Assembly: GCA_027919835.1 (NCBI GenBank)
Contig: JANVFP010000040.1
Span: 248,001 to 312,000, forward strand
Direction of reading: 5' to 3'
DNA: 64,000 nt
Source: Lentinula raphanica
Lineage: Eukaryota > Basidiomycota > Agaricomycetes > Agaricales > Omphalotaceae
Shown here: piece after piece, positions 1-12,017 of the stretch
How the letters are laid out: each line of letters begins with the position of its first letter
Position numbering within the stretch: position 1 is the stretch's first letter
Translations under genes and position numbers: made by a program
Notes under the pieces: model-generated
Told to the model about the DNA's origin: nothing
Databases searched by the model: none
The model's input: only the letters and a program-made list of their open reading frames with translations

Positions 1-257
1 GCACAAGTTACAACACCGTGTGTAGGGAGGTGTAGGGAGGCATTTATGGGCATCAAAAGAACGGCAACTGCCTGCAATAATGCTCGTTTGGAGGTAATAG
101 TAATTCATTGCATCCGTCGGTTCAACGTTCACGGATGGGTCGACCGTCGAACAGCAGGCAAGCGAGAGTTTTCTGATGATGTAGATGAATCATGAAACAG
201 ATGGAAACGGATAGAGACGCATGGCCTCGGATGGCCCCAGATGGCCCGGGATGGGTT

Positions 258-343
258 GAACATAAAGACGAGCACGCTCTCTCGTTTTTCCCCCCACTTT
301 TTGTTGAACGAAAAATCTCTCTCTTTTGCTGGTCAAAGAGAGA
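258..343 (+). promoter_or_regulatory. Shared promoter/leader element of secreted family, copy A
   Basis: A core GAACATAAAGACGAGC at 258-273 contains a TATA-like CATAAA. About 45 bp downstream lies a hairpin: 9-bp arms TCTCTCTTT (318-326) and AAAGAGAGA (335-343) around the loop TGCTGGTC. The same core plus hairpin precedes the other three family members (3241-3333; 34480-34569 minus; 36256-36384 minus) and none of the unrelated genes I read. The spacing suggests the hairpin is in the 5' leader of the mRNA. Role inferred only. Confidence 0.6.
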
Positions 344-741
344 ATCTGGCTGATCTATCGTACTGGCATGTTTCCCTCAGTATCGAACTCTACGTGTATC
401 TGATTTCACCTTATAGCACATTGATTATACGCTGCCGTCTCTTTTCAAGAATCAACGTATTCGCTTCTGCCAATCATCACCACCTCTTTGATTCGTATGT
501 TTCCAACGATGTTCTAACGCACCTTGAGATGTAACTGATCACCTTGATTACACTCTACCTTCGGTTTTAGTATATTCGCTTTTGTCAATCATTGCGACCT
601 CTGCTTCATCGCTCAACGTTCCCCCTACTTATCGCGTCTGGTCTTCGCTTCCGTATCGTCAGGCATTGTCCTCAATCAACAACATATTCCTCGAGCCCCT
701 CCCCAACCCACCAAGTCCCTCGCACTCCCAGTTTCCCGCTC

Positions 742-1916
742 ATGCGCTTTCCTAACGTGTATCCCCTCGTTGTCTTCGGTTCCTTTGGACTGTTCTGTAG
801 TGTGGCCGCCGTACCTATTGTGGTAAGTGGCGATTTGTCACAGTCGGAGCTCTCGTGCATTTGTTGATTTTTGAATATCCTCAGGCCACTCCGCAGAATC
901 TCATTTCTCGGGCCAAAGAACCAACCTACTATGAGGAATGGACTCAGAAGGCCATTCAAGAAATCAATAACTCGTTTAAACTTCGTCCATTGGGAGTAGT
1001 CAGGTTCGGTTTGACGGTGGACGAGGATGACGACGACGCAAATTTCGTCAGGCGGTATTTCGCCCAGGAAATCAGTCGAGAATTCTCAGCAACCCGACTC
1101 CTTGTCCGAGACAACCAGCTTCAGCTCCCTCGACGCCCGCAAGCAGAAATAGCGAAGAAGATGGTTCGATTCATCGTGGAATTCGACGTCGGCGAAGGAG
1201 AGAAGAAGACCAACAGCCTGAGGTACCACGGCGCGTTGCTTGGTGTGGAAGACGGCAAGGATGAAGACGGCGAGGAGAAGGATGAGGAGGCGATAAACAT
1301 GGTTTTCGGGTTGATGTTACCGTCTGGAATGGAGAAAGAATTAACTTTGGAGGAGACGAGCTTTCTGGAGACCGAATATAACATCGCGCGCGCTATCGAG
1401 AAACGGGCTCATAAGTGTATCAAACGCATCACTGACCTTATCAAGGCCCGTGCCAGATCGCGCGATAGAGTCGGAATGGTCAAGGTCAGCTTTCATAACA
1501 ACGAAGAGAAGGCTGTTCACGACGTGAATGAAGCAGCAGAGGCAAAGGGTTTGGTCGAAGGACTGTTCGCAGAAGAGATTGATTACCACAAGTACCTCCT
1601 CCGCTTCGACCCAGTCATTCACGTTGGATTTATCTCGGACAAGTGGGTTGAATTCAAGCTGGAGATCAGTGAACAAGGGAGGTTGGAAACGTTTGAAGGC
1701 GCGGTGTGGAGAGAATCGCAAAAGGTGAATGGCGATTATGTTTGGATGCTATGGCAGTCTGGCGACCCTGAGCATAGTCCGAGACATGGCCCCCCAAGCA
1801 TATTTGACGGAATTCCTTACTCAGATCAGATGGTCGCGCTGCGAAAGCTTCACCTTTGGCGGGTATCTCACAACTCGAACAAACTCGACGCAGCTTTTTA
1901 TAAACTCATGTACTGA
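742..1916 (+). CDS. Secreted protein, family member A (two-repeat form)
   Basis: Two exons: 742-822 and 885-1916, with a 62-bp intron (GTAAGT...CTCAG) that lies exactly after the signal peptide. The product is about 370 aa. Exon 1 encodes a signal peptide (starts MRFPNVYPLV, ends AAVPIV), so secretion is predicted. The mature part has two related units of about 120 aa. The first includes VVRFGLTVDE and FVRRYFAQE and ends near FGLMLPSGM; the second includes GMVKVSFHNN and ends with GAVWRESQ and GDYVWMLW. Member B (3725-5189) has the same exon layout, signal-peptide intron and ending (RKLHLWRVSH here, RKIHRWRASH in B). C and D carry one unit. I recognise no named domain; function unknown. The start is the first ATG of the signal peptide and matches the start in B and C. 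Confidence 0.8.
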
Positions 1917-1977
1917 GTATGCTTGCATTACGGTATAGTTTACAGTAATTACACCTGATTGAAGATACATAGAATAA

Positions 1978-2103
1978 TGAGGTGGCGGGGTCATTCCGCT
2001 CAGCTACATCTCTTGTTCAGTGACATGTGAGGCGGCGGGGTCATCCCGCTCAGCCACATCACTTATCCAGCTGCAAGGCGGCGGGGTCTTTCCGCACTGC
2101 CAT
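1978..2103. repeat. Degenerate minisatellite, about 50-bp unit, 2.5 copies
   Basis: Three successive blocks share GGCGGCGGGGTC followed by (A/T)TCCCGC or TTCCGC and a CAGC/CACATC tail, at about 1980, 2029 and 2078. It lies just 3' of member A. It has no matching ORF. Probably a simple tandem duplication in the downstream region. Confidence 0.6.
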
Positions 2104-2489
2104 TGCGAGTTGGAGAATCCTTGCAAGTTGCAGGATTCGAGTACATATATGTATCTTTAGAACAATAACAGACAGTAACTCACTCCTGTTTCCTTTATTC
2201 TACTTCCAGATATGGCAAACGCCCATTGAAACCATTGTCCGCAAGGCTCAAGCGCATCCACCGCGACCACGTACAGCAAAACAAAGAGATCTAAGTGGAT
2301 TAGCGCTGGACGGGCCATCGGATGATAGTTCCGAGCTTAGTCATATAGTAACGTGACCCGCGAAACGGCACGGTCGTTGAGGCGATGATTTGAACGCCGA
2401 ACGGTCTGATAGTTCCCAAGTTCAGCAAAACCTGAATCTCCAACTACAAACTCACTCTCTCCGCCATGATTCATGCCAAATGATGACAA

Positions 2490-2990
2490 CTACATTTCAT
2501 GCAGGTGTGGCATTACAGATGCACAGAATTACTACGCATACAAGGATCTAGTCGTGGGCTGAACAACGCCAGACATCGACCTACATCGACGCGCATTCAT
2601 CTGTTGAATAACATCACAATACCTCGATGTCATCTTTCTTCGTGGCTTATGTGAAGTCTACGGCAATTCCAGAACTTCTCTCAGTCCGAAGCTAGTATCA
2701 GATGCTTTGAAAAAAGACCTGGCTGTGTGCGCTTCGTTCATTCATCATACGTGCATCCGTTCATTTCAGTGAGTATCTCTCTGTATGTCCTTTTTCAGTC
2801 TCCGGAATCGTTCGACCTAGCCTGGTTACCAGGCTATACGTTTGAGCATATCCCTCGTCTGATGCTGATCGACGATCTTCTATTCCTGAAATCGATTGGA
2901 CAATACGCGGTCACCACCATCTCTTTGAGTCTGATTCCCATTACTAAAAAGGCAGTTCGAAAAGGTTTGAAACTGTGAAGTTCAAATGGA
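2490..2990. pseudogene. Decayed duplicate of the region now at 5855-7450
   Basis: The block at 2493-2700 aligns by eye with 5845-6060: both have ACATTTCAT, GGCATTACAGAT, a TTGAATAACA stretch and GTGGGTTATGCGAAG or GTGGCTTATGTGAAG. The stretch at 2725-2825 matches the exon 3-intron-exon 4 junction of the gene at 6860-8055 (GCGCTTCGTTC, then TCTCCGGAA). No long ORF survives. It therefore looks like relics of the genes that follow member B, left between A and B by a tandem duplication of about 3 kb or more. The flanking 2110-2490 is unassigned. Confidence 0.5.
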
Positions 2991-3240
2991 ATCAGGCGGA
3001 ACCCTGTGGAACTTGGCTGAAACGGAAAACATCATATGGAGGGAGCGATTTATGAGGAGCAATCAATGGAAATAGCAGAACCCAGAAGAACGGCAACTGC
3101 TCGTTTGGAGGAGGAGTCTGGAGATCAATAGGTCCGTCGGTTCAGAAAGAAATCTCTCAACTCAACAACTGACATTGTGGCAAGCGATAGTATTCTGATG
3201 TGGATGAAACGGATGGAGACGGATGAAGACGGGATGGGTC

Positions 3241-3333
3241 GAACATAAAGAACGAGCGGCGCTCTCTCTCTCGCTTTTTCCCTCACTTTTTTGTTGAACG
3301 AAAAATCTCTCTCTTCTGCTGGTCAAAGAGAGA
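3241..3333 (+). promoter_or_regulatory. Shared promoter/leader element of secreted family, copy B
   Basis: The core GAACATAAAGAACGAGC starts at 3241 and the hairpin region spans about 3308-3333, with loop sequence TGCTGGTC as in copy A and one arm mismatch. The downstream leader also matches copy A for about 150 bp (both contain a CGTCACCACCTC or ATCACCACCTC block and a CTCTAACGCA or TTCTAACGCA block), so the whole promoter and 5' UTR were duplicated with the gene. Confidence 0.6.
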
Positions 3334-3724
3334 ATCTGGTCGAGCTATTGTCCTCGTATGTTTTTAACAACGTCGAATTCTACGTTTATCTGAATTACCC
3401 TTTCAGCAACTCAATTATAACACTGTCGCCTCTTCTGATCAGCGTGTTTGCTTTTGTCAATCGTCACCACCTCTCTACGGTTTGTATGTTTCTAACGACG
3501 CTCTAACGCATCTTGAAATGTGACTGATATACTGCCTTTGGTTCTAGCTTATTCGCTCTCGTCAATCATCACCGGCACCACCTCTGCTTCATCACTCGAC
3601 GGTTCCCTCTATCGCGTTTGGTCCCCGCTTCCGTATCACCACGCGTTTTCTCGTCCGAACACAGATCTCTCGAGTCCCTTCCAAATCCACCCAGCGTTTC
3701 GCTCCCTCAGTTCCTCTCCCACTC

Positions 3725-5189
3725 ATGCGCTTACCTACCGTGTCTCTCCTCGTTGCCTTCGAACTTTTCCGTAGTGTGGCCGCGTTACCTCTTGTGGTAA
3801 GCAGCGATCCAACCAGCATTCAAACTCACATGCATTTGCTGACCATTCCCTGCTTTCCCAATACTTCAGGCCACTCCTCAGATTCTCATTCCTCGGAAAC
3901 TCGTTCCCAATGCCAAAATGCCATCTATGTTGCAGAATGAGCGATGGACTGAGGATGCCTTCAAGGACATCTACAAATGTCTTGAGGGTCACGGAAACAT
4001 CAGGTTTGGACTAGCTCGCTTCGACCGCCAGGACGAAGAGAGCCAAAACGCACGGAAAGCGGACGAAAAATTTCTCAGGCAGTGGTTCGGCCAGGAGCTC
4101 GGTTTCAAGTTTGCGAACAACAAAGTCTGGCTGGCCTTTGACGATAAACTCGAGTTTGACCCTCCACCGCCGCAACCCCGAAAGGGCGATGAGGCGGAGG
4201 CTTGGGTGGTTCGTTTCGTCTTGGAGTTTGAAGTCCAAGATGAGACAGGAAGGGTGACTAAGAAGTATAGAGGTGCAGTGAAGCAAGACGAAGAGAGCTT
4301 CAGGCCGAGGCTCAGCGAGGCTGTCGGTGGGTGGGAGAATGCGGACAACATTGGGGCCTGGACGATGGCATCGAGGGCGGTGAGGGCGGAGAGAGAGTCG
4401 TCAAAGGTGGTAGAGTCGGAGGGGAAGGGGAAGAGGAAGAGGACCGGGATAGATGAGGGGAGCCGGGGGAAGGCGAAGGAGCAGGCGGCGGAGGAGGAGG
4501 ACTCTCAGACTCCACACCTTTTTGGGATGATGTTGCCATCTGGAGTGAAGAAGACAATCTCTTTCGCCTCTGATCTACATGTCATGCACTGGTATTATGA
4601 GGAGGTCCTTTACATCGATGGACTCACTCAAAAGGCTCTCAAAAGGATCAAGGACAATGTCGATGCCCTTGATTCGAAAAAGGGCAATGAGGAAGCTGAA
4701 AACCGGCGCAAATCGATAGAGGTTGCCTTCGTCGGTGACACAGATGAAGGACGGAGTGCAGTTGCGGCCGTGTGCAGGGATATTCAAAAGACAGTTGGTT
4801 CAACTGGCAAAGCCCTTTTCCTATTCGGCACACGCGAATATCCTCGGCAGACTGAACTGAGCGATCCAGTCCAATTCGAACTGAAGCGGAGAACCTACCA
4901 CATAGTCGAACACGAGGTCGTAATGTTGGACCTAGATATCAGAGGCGCAGTGTGGAAGGACCAGGAGGAGAATGGCAGTTACGTTTGGATGATATGGAGC
5001 ATGAGTGATGATCGTGTGTATGATTATCGCGGCGATGATCTGACATATGAACAGATGGAATACCTGCGAAAGATTCACCGTTGGCGCGCATCTCATGATC
5101 CAGAAAAACTTGACGAGATTTTCGACAAGATCATGGCTCGTAATAAACATCCTGTACCGATACCTGGTACGGATTCTACAAACGAGTAG
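3725..5189 (+). CDS. Secreted protein, family member B (two-repeat form)
   Basis: Exons 3725-3796 and 3870-5189, with a 73-bp intron after the signal peptide (ends AALPLV); both B and A resume with the residues ATPQ. The product is about 463 aa. Unit 1 has NIRFGLARFD, LRQWFGQELG and LFGMMLPSGV. A lysine/glutamate-rich insert follows an alanine/arginine-rich linker near residues 180-230 and makes B longer than A. Unit 2 has SIEVAFVGDT, then IRGAVWKDQ and GSYVWMIW. No transmembrane segment is seen beyond the signal peptide. Function unknown. It is a tandem paralogue of A and has two intact exons, so it is likely functional. The 3' end carries a short polar tail after RKIHRWRASH that A lacks. 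Confidence 0.8.
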
Positions 5190-5882
5190 AAGCGCATCAG
5201 TACATGTACCATGCCTGTGCTTTTCGCTGGTAGACATACTTCGACCTCTCGAAATGCTACATAATATATATGTATTATGTAAACAGTTGTTCTTTCTTCT
5301 CAATTCTTTCTCTCTCTCTCCACACGTCCGTCGTCAATCATCACTGTTTCTCCAAAGTTCCTATCTCTCCGATTCTCTCGAGTCTCGACCAGCCTCGTCT
5401 CTGCTTCCGTAACACTAGGCGTCACTGCAGCAGTGGTTCTCAGTCTTCAGTCTTCAGAAAAGCCACTGTCAAGACTTTGGATTGTCGATATTCTTGCACA
5501 ATGAACGTCCAAATTATCGAACTCAGTCTTCTCAAGTACATAGTAGGCCGTTCAGCATTCTGGCCGTCAAACGGACCAGTCCTGAATAGAGGCCACGCAT
5601 GCCGTCTTAGCGTGCTTGAACACACTCGAAGGAGTAGATGAGGTTTCATGACGTGACGTGATTCGTCTATCGCCTCTGCTCAAGTGTGTATACATTCCTT
5701 CAAAAGTGGCCGGAAGCTCACCTCTTACAGTGGGCATGTAGGCTTTCAAACCAACATCGACATGATTGTGGAGCTTTACAATTCATGGACGCAGACGGTC
5801 TGACATAAAAACCGCTCTCAGCGTTGTGACGGATAATGATACATTTCATACGGGGTCCGGGCATTACAGATACAGAGGAGGG
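5190..5882. other. Intergenic, no gene recognised
   Basis: This is the 3' flank of member B followed by the 3' flank of the minus-strand gene ending at 5883. Short ORFs on both strands lack homologous-looking features. A pyrimidine-rich stretch lies at about 5287-5325. Confidence 0.4.
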
Positions 5883-6456
5883 CTACACATTACAAGGGTT
5901 CATTCGTGGTCTCAACGCCGACGTCGAAGCGCGTTTTTGAATAACAGCAAGCTGCGTAATATCTTGCTCTCCACGCTACGTTTGTTTCCGTGGGTTATGC
6001 GAAGTCTGTCGCTGCAATTAGCTGTGCAAGTTCAAAATCTCTGCCAGTCCCAGGCTCACCTGGTCCGGGCGTACCAGCCTTCCAACGGCAGCCTGGAGAG
6101 CTACTCTCTGTGCACGACAAATCACTATGTCGGACTGGGCGTTGTTTGACGCGGACGACGCCAGAGGTCTCGCTGGATGAAAGTAGGTTGCCTGGTTTGG
6201 GAAGAATGAGATTTCGAACAATGAATGATGATTGGACTTCACACAGGAAGCATTCACATACCGTAGAGATACGGATTCCTGAAGAAGTATTCATGTCTTG
6301 TTGATGAGAGGACATAGGGGATGTGCGGAAATGGTCTGCTGGTTCGAAGGGTAATGGTAGTGAGTCGACCGGAAATCCAACGCTCTCATATAAACCCTCT
6401 TCGTTCGCTTTGACCTGTCTTATAAACGTCTCAAAGGTGTATCCTGGTCCACGCAT
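5883..6456 (-). CDS. Hypothetical protein, three exons
   Basis: Three exons join in phase 0: 6456-6262, 6191-6060 and 5975-5883, with GTATGT/CCAG and GTGAGC/GTAG introns. They give about 139 aa starting MRGPGYTFET and ending RMNPCNV. No domain is recognised. The middle exon is alanine-rich (RVALQAAVGR). More exons may lie upstream, because no strong promoter is visible at 6456. A decayed copy of the 3' part lies near 2490-2700, which supports this being transcribed genic sequence that was duplicated with A/B. It is divergently placed from the gene at 6860. Confidence 0.4.
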
Positions 6457-6859
6457 TGTTGTCTACTGGACCACCCGTTTGGGGCCATGTCAATTGGCCA
6501 CACAATTGCACCAATGGCCAATGTAAGTTTCTGCATCTTTCCTATTCCGGAAACAATGAATAACACTCCTCCGCTTACACTTTGTTCGTGATCAAACAAC
6601 AGTGGTGTTGGGCATGCGATGGTCCAAACCTTGCGTGGCTAACGGGTTCATAGATTGCCCAATTAGGCTATTTGCAGAGTGGTCAGACCGCAGCGTTGGA
6701 CCTCAATTGTGTCCCTGATTGCCACGGGAGATTTGGTTTATAACAGAGGATCCTGTCGATGGAGGTCGGTATACTGCTCATCGCATATCCCCCAGTCAGG
6801 CTTCATCCTGTCAATTATCAATACTCCCCTCGTATCTTTCATCGGTCTTGCCCTGAAAT

Positions 6860-8055
6860 ATGTCTTTCACAGAGGCTACACGATTTGATATCATAAACAC
6901 CGAGAGATTCGATATCTCTAGACGCGGTGTGAGTGTATATATCATTTCTTGTTTATAACTCTGACGAACCTTTAATGTCTTCTTTCCTATCCAGTCTTGC
7001 TCTCCCGAGACAACTACGACTACGAGAAGCTCCACCCGAGATCCGCTGGATCCGGACTCTCCTCGTTCTCTCAAATTCGAGGGCGCGCGCAATAGCCTCA
7101 TGGATGACCAGCGTTATGACTACTCGAAACGCTCCAGCAGATCGTCCACTATCAACGGCAGCATGGTACGCCTCTTTCCACATTCATGTACCTTTAAGTT
7201 TTCGTGGCACCGGACTCATGGAACCCTCGTTTTCTAATTCAGTCGTTCAAATCCGAAGCTGGATTAGGACCAGCGATCGACCCGAAGGCGGTTATCGAAC
7301 GTCTGAGGCTATTAGATGCTCAACGATATGACCCTAAATCAAGAAGCTGTGTACGTCTGCGCTTCGTTCGTTCATCTCCATACATTTGCTCATTAGAAAA
7401 CTCCATCTGCTTCGATTAGTCTCCGGAACCGTCTGAGCATGACACTTTTGGATCAAAGCCTCTCGCTTTCATGCTTCGTGACGACAGCGATTCGAGCTCT
7501 TCCAATTATGACTTCACTTCCGATTCACCTTCCGCGTATTCGCTCACTCCCGGGACCTCTGCCAGCGAGGGGACCGAGAGTGTCAGTGACACCGCCTCCT
7601 CGATCCAATTCGCCCGTCCCGAAGAATCTCCTTCTACCCAAATAACATCCACCTGGCACACCGGGCCCACGATCACCACACGGACCGTCATCCACCCTGG
7701 TGGCACTCGCAGAGGGCCCCCCTCCTCAAAATCCTCCACTTCCATCTTCCCACCCCCACTATCTCGCGCTCTTTCACCCAAAAGCTCCCGAGCGATCTTG
7801 CGTTCGCTGAACTGTCTGACGAACGAGGGTGGTGCGGATTCGGAACTTGGAACGGATTCGGATGGGAAGAGTATCGCGAGGACGGTGGCTAGTGAGCCGT
7901 TGACGATTTTTGTCACTCATCAGGTTGAAGCGCCGCTTACGGATGAGCAGAGGGAGAGGGAGCAGTTGTGGCGAGAGGCGATGTGTTCGTTGCATTTTGG
8001 AGGAGATTGGGAACAGATGAATAAACGATTCCCTCCTGGACGACCTCGGTGGTAA
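6860..8055 (+). CDS. Hypothetical Ser/Thr-rich protein, four exons
   Basis: Exons 6860-6928, 6995-7165, 7243-7350 and 7420-8055 all join in phase 0 with clean GTGAGT/GTACGY donors and YAG acceptors, giving about 327 aa. The N-terminal half is low-complexity (five Thr in a row, Ser/Arg runs). Exon 3 has a short predicted helix (KAVIERLRLLDAQRYD). Exon 4 is Ser/Thr/Pro-rich and ends with a charged helix and tryptophans (DEQREREQLWREAM, then FGGDWEQMN). There is no signal peptide or membrane segment. I do not recognise the family; an intracellular, largely disordered protein is the best description. A relic of its exon 3/4 junction occurs at 2725-2825. Confidence 0.6.
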
Positions 8056-8415
8056 AAAAAAGGTGTTGGGTGAAAGTCTCCGAAGTTTTTTCCACTTCTG
8101 AAATCTGTAGCATTGTTCAACCACATTGACTGTGTAGTTCATCCTCTCTTTACGATCTTCCTTGTAACCTTCCAACTTATGCCATTCCTTCACTGTTATT
8201 TTACTGCTTGTATCCTGCTGTCGTTTTGCTGTAATCCTCAATAATCATTGATACCGACTCGTCTACTTTGGCAGCGCCGTTTGTTTTGAAGAGACCATCG
8301 ATAGCGACGCTCTTCATGTTGTTTTCGAGGCAATTTGGACTGCATCGCTACGACTCGAGCCACACCCCGAAATATTTACATTTAACGATAATACATAGGT
8401 TTGGATAATTTGAAC

Positions 8416-9770
8416 TTAGGCTCCAATGTTGACCGGGTTAGAAGCATCTTTCTCCTCCGGTTCGCCGAAGATATTGATGTCCCATCTTGGCTTGTAGTTA
8501 TAAGGAATGTTGAACCTGAGAGTTTGTGAGAGTCGGTAAGTACAGTCGAAGGGAACATATGAACGGCATACCGAGTGTGGTTTCCCTTGCCGACTGCAGA
8601 GATCGCCTCATACTCCTCCTTGGACAAGGTGACTTGCTGAAAGTTGGATTTGATTCTCTCCTCCTGCACAGACTTGGGGATCACAGAATAGCCACGGTAT
8701 GCACCCCAGGCAATGAGAATCTGAGCAGGGGTCGCATTTTTGGCTTTTGCGATTTCGACGATAGCAGGGTAATCGGTGAGTTTGGGTTTTCCAACCACTG
8801 TAAAGGTAGATCAGCATTGAACGTACTACAGCGAGGTAGAAATACTAACAGTTGTTTCCCAGAGGACTGTAAGCCGTAACATGGATACCTTTCTCTTTGC
8901 AGAAAGCTAAAAGCTCGTCTTGAGGCAGGAGAGGATGGGCTTCGATTTGATTCACGGCCTTAAACAATGACGTCAAGACGAGAACTGAATGCCGGAAAAC
9001 CCAAACTTACTGGAACGACACCAGTGGCTTTGATAATGCCTTCTAGCTGTGGGATGGTGAAGTTGGAGACACCAACGGCGCGGACCTTTGACGAAGAAAA
9101 TCGGAATATATGCGGGCCTTTCCATGATAGAGACATACTTTCGACTTTGGTAGAGCAATCATAGCTTTCCAGGTGTCTACAAGGGACGTCTTGAGGTCCA
9201 ACTCAACTTCGGCTTTGGAAGGATGAGGAGGGTAGAGCCCTTTTCCCGGAACGAAAGCAACCGGCCAGTGGATAACTATAGCATGCGGATCAATGTTAGG
9301 ACGACGTGGGACAAAGATTTGGACGTACGATATAAGTCAAGGTAATCAACACCAAGCTGGCGCAATGTCTCATCCAGCTCCTTCTCTACTTCCGCAGGTT
9401 GGTGAGAAGAATTCCAGACTTTAGAGGTCATGAACAGTTCCTCTCGCTTGACGACGGATGGAATGACTTTCTTCAATGCAGCGCCGACTTCGTCCTGGTT
9501 TTCGTAGATCATGGCAAGATCGAGGTGTCTGTACCCATTTCTAACAGCGATCTCGACCTGTGATATGACAAGCCAGAATCAGAACCTCATTCGATGCCTG
9601 CTATACGTTCTATCGATGGGTAGCGACGCGTTTTGCCGCGTTACTACTCTCTGAAAATCCACAGAACTCACAGCGTTCTCAACTTCCTTGGGCTTAGACA
9701 ACCAAGTACCGAGACCGATTTGACGGAGGGAGGCTCCAGTACTGAGGGTCACAGATAGTTCAAGAGACAT
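8416..9770 (-). CDS. Aldo-keto reductase
   Basis: Seven exons (9770-9672, 9557-9329, 9275-9139, 9085-9011, 8958-8850, 8797-8572, 8515-8416) give about 324 aa, the usual AKR barrel length. The catalytic tetrad is complete: Asp46 and Tyr51 in HLDLAMIY, Lys79 in MTSKVW and His112 in LIHWP. Later AKR landmarks are [20 protein letters not shown] and the NADP-binding [16 protein letters not shown]. Family knowledge: cytosolic NADPH-dependent reduction of aldehydes, ketones or sugars, as in the yeast Gcy1/Ypr1 and glycerol dehydrogenase group. The true substrate cannot be read from sequence. It ends convergent with the gene at 6860-8055 and lies in the same orientation as the GH30 gene. No disruption seen. 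Confidence 0.9.
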
Positions 9771-9879
9771 GGTGGGTGAGAGAAGAGGGATAAATTGGAA
9801 GGCCAGTCGACTTCTCTCCGTTTACCTTTATACTTCGCAGTCCGGTCCGGATCACGGGCCGTGAAGATATCCGGACTTT

Positions 9880-9935
9880 ACCCGCTACGCGAAGCTTGCA
9901 CAGGCTTGCACTTGCACAGGCTTGCACTTGCTTAC
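9880..9935. repeat. Short direct repeat upstream of the AKR gene
   Basis: GCTTGCACAG and GCTTGCACTT alternate about three times at 9894-9931, in the roughly 250-bp gap between the aldo-keto reductase start (9770) and the GH30 stop (10025). Possibly a promoter-proximal tandem duplication. No known factor assigned. Confidence 0.4.
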
Positions 9936-10024
9936 GACAGACTGACGAAGCATCCCCTCAGCCCTCTCCAGCTATGACGATGAACCCAGGGTACTTGAGT
10001 CATATTGATGGTCATTGAACACTA

Positions 10025-12017
10025 TCAGCAAGCTTCGCGGTTAAAGATGTACGTAGTCAAACTCGTCGCACTCAAAGGCAACGACCAAGTCGAGCCACTT
10101 CCAGTCGCAGCCGCAACGGTAGCAAAGTCCTCCGAGGCGGAAGTGCGGAAGCCAGTCGTGCCGCATACGGTTTCCGGGAATGTTAACGAGAGTGTAGAGG
10201 TGCTAGTGTTGGGGTTCATGACGATAACACTGTATGTTGTGGAATTGGATACCACGAGGGTATACTCTGTCGCGTCAGAGCCTGTTACTGGATGTCGTTG
10301 AGTTCCGGCTGGGGGGAAAGTATGAGAATGGTCAGATTGAGTTTTGTATCATAGGAAAGGCATGTACGTTTGACAAAGTTGCCGAAATGTTTGTAGGTCC
10401 AGAAATGTTTAACAAGATCTGTTGGGAGTCGACAATTAGTTCAAGATATTTGCAAAATAATGGAGGTAGCGATACAAAGTTCATGGTTTCCGTTTGTGGC
10501 ATAGTCGGGGTCATAGTAAATCATGCCGTCCTGGCAAACGAGTCAAGACACAAGCAAATCTCGGGCAGTGAAGAGTCTCACAGTCCATCCGTTCGAGTTG
10601 GGTGTTGTGGCACATGTTGAGCTACTGAGAGGTTCACATCCGATTGCTACAAGAGGTACTTGAGCTTTGATGTCATCGAAACCGATAGCCGAGAAAGTAC
10701 CGTTAGATACGAGCGTCCAGAACTGTAGAGGACATGATGAGCAACAGAGACAGCTTTGGAAGAGAGAAACATACATCATAATGCGCTTCTCCTCCAATCA
10801 CGAAACTCTGAAAGACCAACCCCGCAAACATCAGAGCGTTATTGATACTGACGGGAAGAATCTTCCAATTCAATACAAGCCATGTACCCATCGAAGATTT
10901 ACTCACGTAGGATCGAACCCTTGAGAGTATCCTCGTCCCGTTCCGGCAGGTGTACCCAATGAACAACAGATCTCCGACATCCAAGTTGTCTTGCCATTAG
11001 AAGCCGCATGAGCTGCGTTGACATATGCGAGATAGTTGGCATCGGAAGGGAAGTCGTATGCGTGGTGAACGAGATGCGCAACCTGGGCAGTCTTGTGAGT
11101 TTGATCCGAGATCGAAATTGCTACGGAGAACATGGACTCACCATATCCACTACCTCTGGTAGCCAGACAGGATATTCAGTAGGTGCAACTCCCGTCGAGG
11201 AGGTTTCGTCAGCTAGGATCCCAATGGCGCTGCTGAGTCCTCTGGAGTTTAGCTCGTTCCAAAGGCTACTGACTACTTCTGCTCGTCTAGGTTGTGTTCA
11301 GTACATACTGTATATCTAGGAAATAACAAGAACAGCTGCAACGTACTGATTAGGCTCAACAAGCATGCCCTCTTGACCACAAGGGATAGGCCCAAAACTA
11401 TTATCAGGCTCGTTCATGGGAGAGATATAACTGATGTTGATTCCAGCCTCCCGCCAATGCTGAGCGACATCAACCATATAAGTAGCGTACGCAGCACCAC
11501 TACCTACAGAGGTGAGATTTTGAGCACTCTTGCTGTACAAAATCATCAAATTCGACACACCATTGACAAACTGCCCCGCACAACTAGCTTTATTCGATGT
11601 CAAAGGCGCCGGAGCGCTATTGATGAACATCGTAATACCAGGTACACCGAGATTCGATGCTTGTTGGAGGAAATATACGCCCTGGGGGTCTGCAGAGAAA
11701 TTGTACACCCCAGGAGAGACATAAGGTGTCTGTGGTGCGCGAACGGGGTTCGACACGTCTACTCCTCCTCCACCGAGGTTATACCTGTAACTCGAAAGAC
11801 CGAGACCAGACTCAGAGAAGAGCAAGGAAGAGAGGTTCTGTCTGACGTTGTCTGGAAAGTTGAAAAGATCATGAGGCCACCAGGCGCCAGAACCGCCTAC
11901 TCCGAGGAACGTTTGGGCGACGGTTGAGGAAACTGTGGCGGCATGAACATGATTTATGGGGGGAGCTAGTATGGCGATTGCAGCTGCTATCACCGAGAGA
12001 GATGAATGATGGAGCAT
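10025..12017 (-). CDS. Secreted GH30-type glycoside hydrolase (endo-beta-1,6-galactanase-like)
   Basis: Eight exons (12017-11347, 11286-11142, 11091-10907, 10847-10775, 10722-10582, 10530-10476, 10418-10368, 10308-10025) give about 534 aa. An N-terminal signal peptide ends near HVHA. Clan A barrel landmarks: GVGGSGAWW, SYRYNLGGGG, the acid/base Glu203 in SPMNEPDN, and the nucleophile Glu near residue 312 in TWMSEICC. Near the end come HFWTYKHFGNFV and a C-terminal beta-domain (EYTLVVSN and following). The pattern matches fungal GH30 enzymes such as endo-beta-1,6-galactanases, which act on arabinogalactan side chains outside the cell. Beta-1,6-glucanase activity is the alternative. All exon joins keep frame. 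The short exons 6 and 7 (55 and 51 nt) are inferred from the family motif. Confidence 0.88.
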
